Origin: JBBRXZ01 sp038232415
GTDB lineage: Bacteria > Patescibacteriota > Saccharimonadia > Saccharimonadales > UBA4665
DNA length: 25,702 bases
Direction of reading: 5' to 3'
NCBI GenBank assembly: GCA_038232415.1
Contig: JBBSHY010000014.1
Coordinates: forward strand, 1-25,702
The notes under the pieces were generated by a model. That model was not told where the DNA came from. It made no database searches and saw nothing but the letters and a program-made list of their open reading frames with translations. Positions 13,510-21,095 of this stretch are shown here, one piece after another. The position numbers were made by a program, and so were the translations under genes. Numbering within the stretch: the stretch's first letter is position 1; every line of letters starts with the position of its first letter.

Positions 13510-15522
13510 CTATCCCCGATCAATTAATTTAAGTGCGCGTGCTACGACATTTTCCGGTGTAAAACCAAACTTTTCCATCATGACTTGTCCAGGGGCGGAT
13601 TCGCCAAATTTGTCTATACTTATTATATCGCCTTTTTCGCCCGCATACCTTGTCCACCCAAACGACGAAGCAGCTTCTATTACCAGGCGTGCTGAGACTT
13701 CTGGCGGTAATACGGTATTTTTATAATCCTGGTTTTGTTTTTCGAAGAGTTCGGTGCTCGGCATGGAAACGACTTGTGATTTTATGCCTTTATCTTCCAA
13801 TAGTTTAGCAGCATGAAGCGCGACTGATACTTCCGAGCCAGTGGCAATTAATAACAGATCGGGTTTAGCGTCACAGTCTTGAATTATGTAGGCGCCCTTG
13901 CTCAGATTATCGGCTGATGCCAAAACCGAACGGTCGAGAACCGGTAATTTCTGACGAGTCAGCACCAAAGCTGTCGGTCCGTCTTTCGACAGGATAGCTT
14001 GCCGCCAGGCTTCGACAGTCTCATTAGCATCAGCCGGCCTAATAACAGTTAGTCCCGGCATGGCACGGAGTGAGGCCAGATGCTCGACGGGCTGATGAGT
14101 CGTGCCATCCTCGCCTTGGCCAATTGAATCGTGAGTAAAAATAAAAACAACTTTAAGCCGCATTATAGCTGCTAGCCTGATTGAAGCCCTCATGTAATCA
14201 GAAAAAACCAAAAACGTCGCCGCGAACGGAATTATTACTTTGGATATGGCCAGCCCGTTAGTTATTCCCCCCATGGCGTGCTCGCGGACGCCGTAGTGCA
14301 GATTGCGGGCACCCGGCTCCCATTTATTACAGGTAACATCACCGTAAGCCTTTAGTTTGGTATTATTAGAGGACCCCAGGTCAGCGGATCCGCCTACCAA
14401 AAGCGGCAACTTAGGGGCTATAGCATTCATAGTGGCCCCGGAGGCCTCTCTTGTAGCCATTTCACCGTCCGCGGCTGTGAAAACCGGCAGGTCATCTTGC
14501 CAATCTTCGGGGAGTTCACCCTTTAAACGGCTTTCTAATTCTGCTGCCAGTTCTGGCTCGGCTTTCCTGTAAGAAGCGAATTGTTCATTCCAATCCCTCT
14601 CAAGCTCTGAGCCTTTATCCACGGCTGTTCGCATATGCGATAAAGCTTCAGCCGGTATATGAAACATAGGTTCTAGAGGCCAACCAAGATTTTTCTTGGT
14701 TTCAATTAACTCTTGCGCACCTAAGGGAGCACCGTGAGCCGCGGAACTGTCATGTTTATTAGGGCTGCCAAATCCAATATGGGTGCGCATTATAAGCAGC
14801 GAGGGACGGGCCTCTTTTTTTGCAGTTTTGATAGCGGCATCAACCATAGCAATGTCATTGCCGTCTTCTACCACTAAAGTATGCCAGCCATAGGCCTCAA
14901 AACGTTTTGCAGTATCTTCATAAAAGGAGAGATCCGTAGGCCCGTCAAGGGAAATGTGGTTGCTGTCGTAAAAGTAGATCAGTTTCCCAAGTTTTAAGCC
15001 GCCGGCAAAAGAAGCGGCCTCGGCCGAGATGCCTTCCATCAAATCACCATCAGACGCGATAGCGTAAATATAATAATCAATGATCTTGCGGTCTTTAGTG
15101 TTGTAACGCTTCGCCAGGAACCGTTCCGCCAGAGCCATGCCGACCCCATTAGCAAAACCTTGGCCAAGCGGGCCCGTCGTCGTCTCAACCCCCGGAGTTA
15201 GATAATGCTCCGGATGGCCCGGCGTTTTGCTGCCCCATTGCCGGAATTGCTTCAACTCCTCAAGCGGCAAATCATAATCTGTTAGATGTAACAGACTATA
15301 AAGCAGCATTGAGCCATGCCCGGCAGAAAGTACAAATCGGTCTCGGTTCAACCAATCTGGATTTTTCGGGTTAAACCGCAGGTGTTTCATCCACAGCGTA
15401 TAAGCAAAAGCGGCCGCTCCCATAGGTAAGCCGGGATGTCCGGAATTGGCTTTTTCCACCGCATCCGCCGACAACATCCGGATGGTATTGATACACAGGT
15501 TGTCTAACTCATCTTCATTCAT
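13510..15522 (-). CDS. tkt: Transketolase
   Basis: This thiamine-diphosphate enzyme transfers two-carbon units between sugar phosphates; with fructose-6-phosphate it yields erythrose-4-phosphate. The 670 residues are full length for the family. Motifs in order are NSGHPGLPMGAA near the N-terminus, GSMLLYSLLHL, the TPP/metal motif ASDGDLMEG, THIGFGSPNK, the pyrimidine-domain YGVREHAMGGITNG, THDSIGQGEDGTTHQPVEHL and IRPADANE. The C-terminal domain includes FGWTRYAGEKGD and FGESAPG. Location next to tal and DAHP-pathway genes supports a role in feeding aromatic synthesis as well as general pentose phosphate metabolism. Confidence 0.96.
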   Translation of the reverse strand: MNEDELDNLCINTIRMLSADAVEKANSGHPGLPMGAAAFAYTLWMKHLRFNPKNPDWLNRDRFVLSAGHGSMLLYSLLHLTDYDLPLEELKQFRQWGSKTPGHPEHYLTPGVETTTGPLGQGFANGVGMALAERFLAKRYNTKDRKIIDYYIYAIASDGDLMEGISAEAASFAGGLKLGKLIYFYDSNHISLDGPTDLSFYEDTAKRFEAYGWHTLVVEDGNDIAMVDAAIKTAKKEARPSLLIMRTHIGFGSPNKHDSSAAHGAPLGAQELIETKKNLGWPLEPMFHIPAEALSHMRTAVDKGSELERDWNEQFASYRKAEPELAAELESRLKGELPEDWQDDLPVFTAADGEMATREASGATMNAIAPKLPLLVGGSADLGSSNNTKLKAYGDVTCNKWEPGARNLHYGVREHAMGGITNGLAISKVIIPFAATFLVFSDYMRASIRLAAIMRLKVVFIFTHDSIGQGEDGTTHQPVEHLASLRAMPGLTVIRPADANETVEAWRQAILSKDGPTALVLTRQKLPVLDRSVLASADNLSKGAYIIQDCDAKPDLLLIATGSEVSVALHAAKLLEDKGIKSQVVSMPSTELFEKQNQDYKNTVLPPEVSARLVIEAASSFGWTRYAGEKGDIISIDKFGESAPGQVMMEKFGFTPENVVARALKLIDRG

Positions 15523-15540
15523 ACATAAAACCTATACCTA

Positions 15541-15549
15541 ATATTATCA
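15541..15549 (-). promoter_or_regulatory. Extended -10 promoter of tkt-tal
   Basis: On the minus strand the sequence reads TGATAATAT, a TGn extended -10 with hexamer TAATAT. The predicted start lies about 12 bases before the tkt ATG. No convincing -35 is seen. Confidence 0.4.
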
Positions 15550-15595
15550 TGCCTCTCTCATCCCTGCTTTTCCGCCTCCAAGCATAAGACATACA

Positions 15596-15604
15596 TGTTA
15601 TAGT
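15596..15604 (+). promoter_or_regulatory. Extended -10 promoter of the small membrane protein
   Basis: TGTTATAGT is a TGn extended -10. The expected start is at about 15611-15612, on the ATG at 15612, implying a leaderless message. No -35 is evident. Confidence 0.45.
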
Positions 15605-15611
15605 TTTGTAT

Positions 15612-15905
15612 ATGATAAAAACGACAGAAAAAAACTGGTATGCTCTTGGACGTATTTTAATAATCACTCCTTTTGTTATAGAGCTGGTTAAAGATATTAT
15701 CGGTAATAAATATTTTGAGTATGCAGCTATAACTATATTTGCACTAGGGAGCTTTTCGCTTGCCATGGGATGGACATATAGTTGGCGTAAAAAAACAGCA
15801 TCATGGATTTATAAAGGTAGTGCGCTATTACTCTTAACTGTCGTGCAGCTTGGAGTGTTGGTATACTTATGGTTCATAGTTGCCTTTGCACGATACTATC
15901 CCTAG
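15612..15905 (+). CDS. Small integral membrane protein, unknown function
   Basis: This ORF of about 97 residues has three likely membrane segments (around LGRILIITPFVIEL, YAAITIFALGSFSLAMGW and LLLLTVVQLGVLVYLWFIVAF). A basic loop, SWRKKTASWIYKG, sits between the second and third. I choose ATG 15612 over TTG 15606 because an extended -10 places the transcript start at 15612. It lies alone on the plus strand between divergent tkt and convergent tyrA-pheA. I do not recognise a family. The hydrophobic pattern and the promoter make it more likely real than the opposite-strand ORF over the same bases. Confidence 0.6.
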   Translation: MIKTTEKNWYALGRILIITPFVIELVKDIIGNKYFEYAAITIFALGSFSLAMGWTYSWRKKTASWIYKGSALLLLTVVQLGVLVYLWFIVAFARYYP

Positions 15906-15981
15906 GTGTAAATACAGTTCGAAGCCCCCTTTGTGTGTATTACTATTCTAAGGGCAGCATGTGGATAAAGTTTGGTTAGTA

Positions 15982-17313
15982 TTAGCGGCTGACGAGGAGG
16001 AAGCTGGTGTAGTTTTCCCGGGCGTCCTGGAGGTTGTCTTCGATGATTTTGAGGTCGTAGAGTTCGGCCAGGACTTTGCTGCCCATGGTAGCAACATGCT
16101 TCGGTAGTTTGTGTGCGGCCAGATGTTTGGCGACATTAGCGTGGTCAATCAACTCGCCTTCGCCTGAAGTCAATTTTAGATGAGGGTATTTTTGGGGAAG
16201 TGTATTTTTACACTGGGCGAACACCTGTGGGTGAGCCATTACCTCTGTTATTTCGCTATATTCTGCGTCATTACGGATCATTAACGCGTGGGCAATTTTA
16301 ATGGCAAATTCTTCTACAATCTTGAATTTATATTGGGCCATTGCCTCGACGCTCTCTTCGACTATCCCGCCGACGGAATTATGGATTGCAAATTGGCCGC
16401 GGTCGATGTTGCCGGCATGTAAAGCAGCTAATACTTTCTCGGTAGTATAGAGGTATTCAATTTTGTAATCACTGATGCCTGACCGGTGTAACCAATATAA
16501 TAAAGCTTCTTCATTAAAGCTGCCTTTACCACCTTGAATGCCTATGGTTAGGTAGTCAGGGTTAACTTGAGCTGGCAGCAATTTATTGTAGACTTTATCA
16601 TAAGCTTCACCCAGCTTGAGGCGCATTTCTTTGGTATGCGGGTTGTAATGCTGCAGATCGTTAAACAGTTGCCAGGTATCATTTACAGTCTGTTTCTTTA
16701 TCTCCAATAACTTTTGAGCCCCTAAGGTGTCAATAGGGGTTTCACCAAATTTATACTCGTCCAGTAATCTGCCCAAGAAATGAGTGACGCCCTGCGAGTT
16801 AGCTGCCATCTTATCGTGTTCATCAGCCGACATTTCTATTACCCGTAATTGTTTAGATGTAAAATAGTCTTTCCACTGCGTATATGTTTTGTCATCTGCT
16901 TTAAACTTATCAATTATTATTGGCAGTCCTTCAAAGCCTTCCTGACTGCTATCCGGTCCAAACATCGGGTGTGTAAGCAAGGCCTGTGTTTTGCTGTCTG
17001 CTAAGGATTTTCTAAATATTTTGGCAGGGTGCAGTTTTACTGACAGGACATCAATTAGGACATGTCTTGGCTCAAAATAGTTTTTATGATCGGCAATGAC
17101 CTGTTCGAATTGCGAAATCGGCACAGCATAGAAAATTACATCACTGGCATAGACTTCACCCAAATCCTTAGTAATTCTGGTGTTTTTTGTGAAATCGAAC
17201 GCATCCGGCTTAATGTCGCTGCGATTATATAGAATAATTTCAAAGTCATCCTTGAGCAGGCGATATAGTGTCTTCCCGAATCTGCCAAAACCAATAATGC
17301 TAATCTGCTGCAT
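15982..17313 (-). CDS. Fused prephenate/arogenate dehydrogenase and prephenate dehydratase
   Basis: Residues 1 to about 250 are a TyrA-type dehydrogenase. They show the Rossmann motif GFGRFG (8-13), LIDVLSVKLHP, the catalytic-His motif THPMFGPDS (His115), and SQGVTHFLGR (His178). Residues about 255-443 are a PheA-type dehydratase with IQGGKGSFNE (usually GPxGTFSE), FAIHNSVGGIVEE (usually PxENSxxGxV), MAHPQVFAQC and a final NYTSFLL (usually N-x-TRF). One protein would thus act at both fates of prephenate, giving 4-hydroxyphenylpyruvate (or Tyr) and phenylpyruvate. It ends six residues after the TSF motif, so the Phe-binding ACT domain of most PheA proteins is absent. No chorismate mutase domain is present; that activity is encoded separately at 19039-19320. 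The motif changes in the dehydratase half leave some doubt about its activity. Confidence 0.85.
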   Translation of the reverse strand: MQQISIIGFGRFGKTLYRLLKDDFEIILYNRSDIKPDAFDFTKNTRITKDLGEVYASDVIFYAVPISQFEQVIADHKNYFEPRHVLIDVLSVKLHPAKIFRKSLADSKTQALLTHPMFGPDSSQEGFEGLPIIIDKFKADDKTYTQWKDYFTSKQLRVIEMSADEHDKMAANSQGVTHFLGRLLDEYKFGETPIDTLGAQKLLEIKKQTVNDTWQLFNDLQHYNPHTKEMRLKLGEAYDKVYNKLLPAQVNPDYLTIGIQGGKGSFNEEALLYWLHRSGISDYKIEYLYTTEKVLAALHAGNIDRGQFAIHNSVGGIVEESVEAMAQYKFKIVEEFAIKIAHALMIRNDAEYSEITEVMAHPQVFAQCKNTLPQKYPHLKLTSGEGELIDHANVAKHLAAHKLPKHVATMGSKVLAELYDLKIIEDNLQDARENYTSFLLVSR

Positions 17314-17329
17314 AGTTTTAAAAATTACT

Positions 17330-17335
17330 ATTGTA
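17330..17335 (-). promoter_or_regulatory. Possible -10 of tyrA-pheA
   Basis: The minus strand reads TACAAT 16 bases before the ATG at 17313, in the 35-base gap after the HNH gene. It would give a 5' leader of about 10 bases without a Shine-Dalgarno sequence. No good -35 is seen, so readthrough from the dinD-HNH transcript is equally possible. Confidence 0.25.
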
Positions 17336-17348
17336 TATCCTCATCCAT

Positions 17349-17966
17349 TTAATTATTAGTCCTTCTTTCTTGAATACTTTTCAGGAGAAGGGGTGCTGCT
17401 TCCTCGTACGTTTTTCCCGACTTAATACTATTGCAAATTAAGCAACTCGTCTTGAGGTTCTCTTTAGTATGCTTTCCACCTTTATACTGCGGTGTTAAGT
17501 GGTCAAGGGTAGCGTTTTTACTAGTGACCTTTTCGCCACAGTAAAAACAGGTGTACTCATCTCTCTCAAAAATCTCTTTTCTTTTTTCGGAATTAGTAAA
17601 ATAATCTTCAGCTATCGGGTCGGCTATAATATAAAGCTTTTCTTTTACTGACGGAATCTCTTCGGGAAGAAAAACACTGTAAAGTGTCCCGTCACGGTCC
17701 GTATCGCCAATCTTAATACATTCTTTACATTCAAGTCCTCTGACAAGTTTTGTCACGTGGGCGTAGTTCGTTTTCTCTCCACGGCTGCTACCAAGGTTAT
17801 CCGCTATAGTTCTTTTACCTATTCGAATATCTGAGGAGCTTGTTTTGAAATATGAGTTACGCAAAAAGAAAATATAGAGACCTGCTTCGTAAGGGGTAAG
17901 AGTGGGCATCAACAAATCCACAAATTGCTCAATAGCTCTCTGTAAATTTTCTTGTTTCATGTTCAC
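17349..17966 (-). CDS. HNH endonuclease with N-terminal helix-turn-helix-like region
   Basis: The 205-residue product has a zinc-type HNH nuclease at the C-terminus: CFYC (Cys140, Cys143), LDH (Asp155-His156), KENLKTSCLICN (Asn170, Cys175, Cys178, Asn179). The N-terminal half (about 5-100), with IGKRTIADNLG and HVTKLVRGLE, resembles a winged helix DNA-binding domain. The reading begins with GTG 17966, overlapping the dinD stop as GTGA; ATG 17960 is two codons in and also possible. Coupled to dinD, it probably acts with it in a DNA-damage or defence response. The substrate is unknown. It is not a homing nuclease in an intron or intein as far as I can see. Confidence 0.8.
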   Translation of the reverse strand: MNMKQENLQRAIEQFVDLLMPTLTPYEAGLYIFFLRNSYFKTSSSDIRIGKRTIADNLGSSRGEKTNYAHVTKLVRGLECKECIKIGDTDRDGTLYSVFLPEEIPSVKEKLYIIADPIAEDYFTNSEKRKEIFERDEYTCFYCGEKVTSKNATLDHLTPQYKGGKHTKENLKTSCLICNSIKSGKTYEEAAPLLLKSIQERRTNN

Positions 17967-18850
17967 TGTCTAACTATCTTATCCGTTGTTTCATCAAAAC
18001 CCTTATGACTATCAGTTTTAAGAGATTTCTTCGCGGGTGTAGATAAGGCTTTACGTTCTTTTTTGATACGTCGTTCGAGCTTTTTAATATCTTCTTCTGG
18101 CTTCAATGTCTCAGGCGTAATACCACGCTGAGTAAGTACGGATCGTACTTTTGTATTATTTTGCTCATGCTCTTGAGCTACTGGCTCAACGCCCCTTAAA
18201 TTATTACGTTTAGTATTGAAAGTGGTAATTTCAGCGGCCAAGTCTTTGGCTTTAAGGGTGACTGTCGGCAAAAAATCGGCAAGTGGCCTATTGGCAGGCA
18301 CACCAAGTCTTCGCTTCATTTCATTAGTATTAGCAGTGAAAAGTTTTTTATCACCTCGGGACTTAATCTGACCTATGCCCATACCGTCGATATCACGCTG
18401 TATAAGTTCAGTGGCAAATTCTTTTTCGGTTTCAGTGAGTTTGTGTCGGGCGGTGAGGCGCTCAAGATGTTCTTGTTGTTGTTGACCTATTTCTTGTCTG
18501 TGGGTCTGTACTGCAAAATAAGTTTGGGCCAATGCGATCTCCGGCTTTTGGGGTGAACCATTTTGTGCGATAAGGTAACAAGCATACCGGCTCAGCAAGT
18601 AGTCTTCTGTGGGGCGTACTGTGTTACTACCTACTTCGACCATTTTCGTAGCTTTACGAAAATGGTCCGAAATTGCATAACCACTACGCTCGCAAGCCAC
18701 CTCAGCCTTACCAATAACTGTCGTGAAGTTTTCCCACCTGTCATAGCCAAGCAAGGGCATTAAATCACGAGCGGACCAACCGTCATTTCCATTGACATTT
18801 TGTTTTATATCCTCGAAACCCCTGACTTTATCAAACGCTTTAGCATCCAT
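17963..18850 (-). CDS. dinD: DNA damage-inducible protein D (BRO-N domain family)
   Basis: The 295-residue protein has the DinD pattern. The N-terminal BRO-N-like region (about 8-120) includes GWSARDLMPLLGYDRWENF, a Cys-Glu-Arg-Ser-Gly-Tyr stretch, DHF, and TEDYLLSRYACYLIAQNG. A central region with NTNEMKRRLGVP and a charged, probably coiled-coil C-terminus (about 245-275) follow. E. coli DinD is SOS-induced and has been reported to antagonise RecA filaments; the role here is inferred. AGGGG lies 9 bases upstream of the ATG. It has its own -10 and palindrome and is coupled to the HNH gene. The pair sits between chorismate mutase and tyrA-pheA, as if inserted into the aromatic gene set. Confidence 0.87.
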   Translation of the reverse strand: MDAKAFDKVRGFEDIKQNVNGNDGWSARDLMPLLGYDRWENFTTVIGKAEVACERSGYAISDHFRKATKMVEVGSNTVRPTEDYLLSRYACYLIAQNGSPQKPEIALAQTYFAVQTHRQEIGQQQQEHLERLTARHKLTETEKEFATELIQRDIDGMGIGQIKSRGDKKLFTANTNEMKRRLGVPANRPLADFLPTVTLKAKDLAAEITTFNTKRNNLRGVEPVAQEHEQNNTKVRSVLTQRGITPETLKPEEDIKKLERRIKKERKALSTPAKKSLKTDSHKGFDETTDKIVRQ

Positions 18851-18875
18851 CTATTAAATCCCCTAAAAAATACTC

Positions 18876-18907
18876 ATTATAATAGTATCTATATTGACAC
18901 AGATACT
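18876..18907 (-). promoter_or_regulatory. dinD promoter with palindromic operator-like site
   Basis: On the minus strand TATAAT (plus 18876-18881) lies 26 bases before the dinD ATG. Just upstream is a perfect 7-base inverted repeat, AGTATCT at 18884-18890 and AGATACT at 18901-18907 with a 10-base spacer. It covers the place of a -35, which is itself poor. This arrangement suits a repressor such as a LexA-like or phage-type regulator. The sequence does not match the LexA boxes of E. coli (CTGT-N8-ACAG) or B. subtilis (GAAC-N4-GTTC). Confidence 0.5.
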
Positions 18908-19038
18908 GCCCCTCAACATAGCGCTTGCCATTTTGCCCAAAGGTAACATCCGGTGTAACCTGCCTGGCAGCTTCTGGCAAACTGGAGAAGATGTATTCGG
19001 GGAGGGCTCTAAGAGTTGAGATGGATGGGGCTGGTTTA

Positions 19039-19320
19039 TCATGACATGTCCGCTTCAATCTCTAAGGAATACTCATGGATGAGTTCGTAAAGTTTCGAAA
19101 TAAACTCCTGGGATAAATGCAGGGACTTGGCTCTCGACAGTTGTGCCTCCAGGAGAGACTGCCACCTTTCAGTATCGAGCGGCGCAATACCGGCCGCTTT
19201 TTTGTACTGCCCGATGCGGCGGGCACTATCCATTCTTTGTGCAAGAATCTGCAGCAATTGCTCATCCAGGGCATCAATTTGGCTGCGTAATTCATCTAAT
19301 TCGTTGTGATTATCATTCAT
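19039..19320 (-). CDS. aroQ: Chorismate mutase, AroQ type, monofunctional
   Basis: Chorismate mutase converts chorismate to prephenate, the branch to Phe and Tyr. The 93-residue all-helical protein matches AroQ: LDELRSQIDALDEQLLQILAQR at the N-terminus, ARRIGQYKKAAG with the active-site Lys, and ISKLYELIHEYSLEIE in the last helix. It starts 3 bases after aroC, as the last gene of the aro operon. Being free-standing, it complements the tyrA-pheA fusion, which has no mutase domain. Note that aroQ is also used for type II dehydroquinase; here it means chorismate mutase. Confidence 0.92.
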   Translation of the reverse strand: MNDNHNELDELRSQIDALDEQLLQILAQRMDSARRIGQYKKAAGIAPLDTERWQSLLEAQLSRAKSLHLSQEFISKLYELIHEYSLEIEADMS

Positions 19321-19323
19321 TAG

Positions 19324-20409
19324 CTATAAGTTCTGGGCTTTATGCCGCATATAGTGGTCCATGATGACCAATGCCGCCATGGCATCAACTATCGGTATTG
19401 CACGGGGCAGTACACAGGGATCATGTCGGCCCTTCGCTTCAAGCTCCACCACCTCATTTTTAGTATTGATGGTGTTTTGCTGTTTGCTGATTGTGGAAAC
19501 CGGCTTAATGGCCACCCGGAAATAGATTGTTTCACCATTGGATATTCCGCCCAAAGTTCCTCCGGCATAATTGGTCCTGGTCCTGACTTGTTTCTGCTCG
19601 TCTAAATAAAATTCGTCGTTATGCTGGCTGCCCCGGAGCGACACGCCGGCAAAACCTGAGCCTATTTCAAAGCCCTTAACGGCATTGATACTCACCATGG
19701 CTTTAGCAAGATCAGCCGACAACTTATCAAAAACCGGCTCGCCTAAACCCACAGGCACACCTTTTATTACGCCCCGCACGACTCCGCCGAGAGAGTCGCC
19801 TTCATCGCGGACGGTTTCAATCAGTTCAATCATTTCCTTGGCTATTTCCGGGTCTGGACAGCGTACTATATTGGCTTCAATAGCTTGGGGAGTTACTGAG
19901 TTGAAGTCAATGGTTGTCTTTATATCACCAACTTGTTCAACATAACTGATAAATTCTATGCCCAGCTTTTCTCTGAGATATTTTTTGGCAATTGCTCCGG
20001 CAGCTACCCTGGCAAGTGTTTCACGGGCTGAAGCCCGCCCGCTGCCTTTCCAATCCCGCAGACCGTATTTCTTTGTAAAAGTATAATCGGCGTGCCCGGG
20101 CCGGTATATGTCTTTTAAGTCGAGGTAGTCTTCGCTCCTTACATCTTTATTCAAGGCTTGCATAAATATAGGCGTCCCGGTGGTGAGTCCGTCTGACACG
20201 CCGGATAAAATATGGATTAAATCCTGCTCCTTGCGCGGCGAAGTAATACTACTTTGGCCTGGTTTTCGTCTGTCGAGCTCTTTTTGGATATCTGCCTCGG
20301 TTAGGCTCAAACCGGGCGGGCAACCGTCAACTATTACGCCTACGGCCCCACCATGCGATTCGCCGAAGGTAGTGATCCGAAATAAGTGCCCAAAAGTATT
20401 ACCGGCCAT
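19324..20409 (-). CDS. aroC: Chorismate synthase
   Basis: AroC removes phosphate from EPSP to form chorismate, using reduced FMN. The 361 residues include all three standard signatures: FGESHGGAVGVIVDGCPPG at the N-terminus, GHADYTFTKKYGLRDWKGSGRAS in the middle, and a final GRHDPCVLPRAIPIVDAM. The enzyme is full length and conserved. It follows aroD by 5 bases and precedes chorismate mutase by 3. Confidence 0.97.
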   Translation of the reverse strand: MAGNTFGHLFRITTFGESHGGAVGVIVDGCPPGLSLTEADIQKELDRRKPGQSSITSPRKEQDLIHILSGVSDGLTTGTPIFMQALNKDVRSEDYLDLKDIYRPGHADYTFTKKYGLRDWKGSGRASARETLARVAAGAIAKKYLREKLGIEFISYVEQVGDIKTTIDFNSVTPQAIEANIVRCPDPEIAKEMIELIETVRDEGDSLGGVVRGVIKGVPVGLGEPVFDKLSADLAKAMVSINAVKGFEIGSGFAGVSLRGSQHNDEFYLDEQKQVRTRTNYAGGTLGGISNGETIYFRVAIKPVSTISKQQNTINTKNEVVELEAKGRHDPCVLPRAIPIVDAMAALVIMDHYMRHKAQNL

Positions 20410-20414
20410 AATAT

Positions 20415-21095
20415 TTAACTTTTTAACTCCGTTAGTATTGTTTGCAGTTGGCTTCTGGTTAATTGCCCGGGGGCTGATTGTTCAGCTTTTTTATTGGGCG
20501 CAAATGTCATCTCGTTGCCCCATAAGGCTCCAAATACCCGGGTAATTGCTCCAAATTCACCCATTCCCAGCACGATAGCACGAAAACCTTTGGCCTTGAG
20601 CTCCAGTAGCTGCCTTAATAATCGCAGGCTATCCTCCTGGCTATTACACAGTGTAGCGAGCTTATAAATAGCTGGCTGGTACTCATCCATTGTATCAATA
20701 ATTGCCTGGAGCTGCACGGCGCTGGGGGTCTGCTCGTAATCGTGATATGAGACTATCGTCTTAATTTCTAAACCTTTTTCGCCTATATGGTTAAGTTCAG
20801 CAGTCTGCGTCCGCACATCAAGGTCGACCAGAGTTTGGGAATTATGGAGCGCAGACAGGATGCTTAAACGCTTTTGAAGGTTCATAACAATAGGTTCCAG
20901 ATTTTGTCTGCGAAACAAGACGATCAGCTTATCGTTTAGATCCTGAGTAAGCTGTCTGATGAAGTCCTCATCCAGGTCTTCGATGTAATCCAGCCAGACC
21001 TCAAAGCAGCTGTAATCTTCCAGGTTATTATCAATAGCCTTTAACACATCTGCCTTCTGGCTTTTTATGACCGGCAGGCAATACTTAGGCGACAC
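20415..21095 (-). CDS. aroD: 3-dehydroquinate dehydratase, type I
   Basis: AroD dehydrates 3-dehydroquinate via a Schiff base. The 226-residue barrel has the catalytic His118 in VSYHDYEQTP and the Schiff-base lysine Lys145 in IYKLATLC. MGEFGAITRV and the terminal APGQLTRSQL loop are also typical. The early EWRxD motif is altered to EVWLD. Type I dehydroquinase is the version found in the fungal AROM protein. The start overlaps the aroE stop by 11 bases. Confidence 0.92.
   Translation of the reverse strand: MSPKYCLPVIKSQKADVLKAIDNNLEDYSCFEVWLDYIEDLDEDFIRQLTQDLNDKLIVLFRRQNLEPIVMNLQKRLSILSALHNSQTLVDLDVRTQTAELNHIGEKGLEIKTIVSYHDYEQTPSAVQLQAIIDTMDEYQPAIYKLATLCNSQEDSLRLLRQLLELKAKGFRAIVLGMGEFGAITRVFGALWGNEMTFAPNKKAEQSAPGQLTRSQLQTILTELKS

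Noticed and set aside
15515..15766. Minus-strand ORF upstream of tkt, overlapping the small plus-strand membrane ORF.
   Set aside because: It overlaps the tkt start and promoter and mirrors the plus ORF. The plus strand has the promoter and coherent membrane helices.
17349..18850. The dinD-HNH pair as an insertion sequence or group I intron.
   Set aside because: There is no transposase, no terminal inverted repeats and no target duplication that I can see at either edge, and no intron-like split of a host gene.
18840..19058. Minus-strand ORF of 72 codons between chorismate mutase and dinD, with a Tyr-rich end (QYRYYYNEYF), considered as a gene or Tyr leader peptide.
   Set aside because: It needs a TTG start inside chorismate mutase, and its Tyr codons come from the A/T-rich dinD promoter and palindrome. 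No terminator follows before dinD, so an attenuator cannot be drawn.
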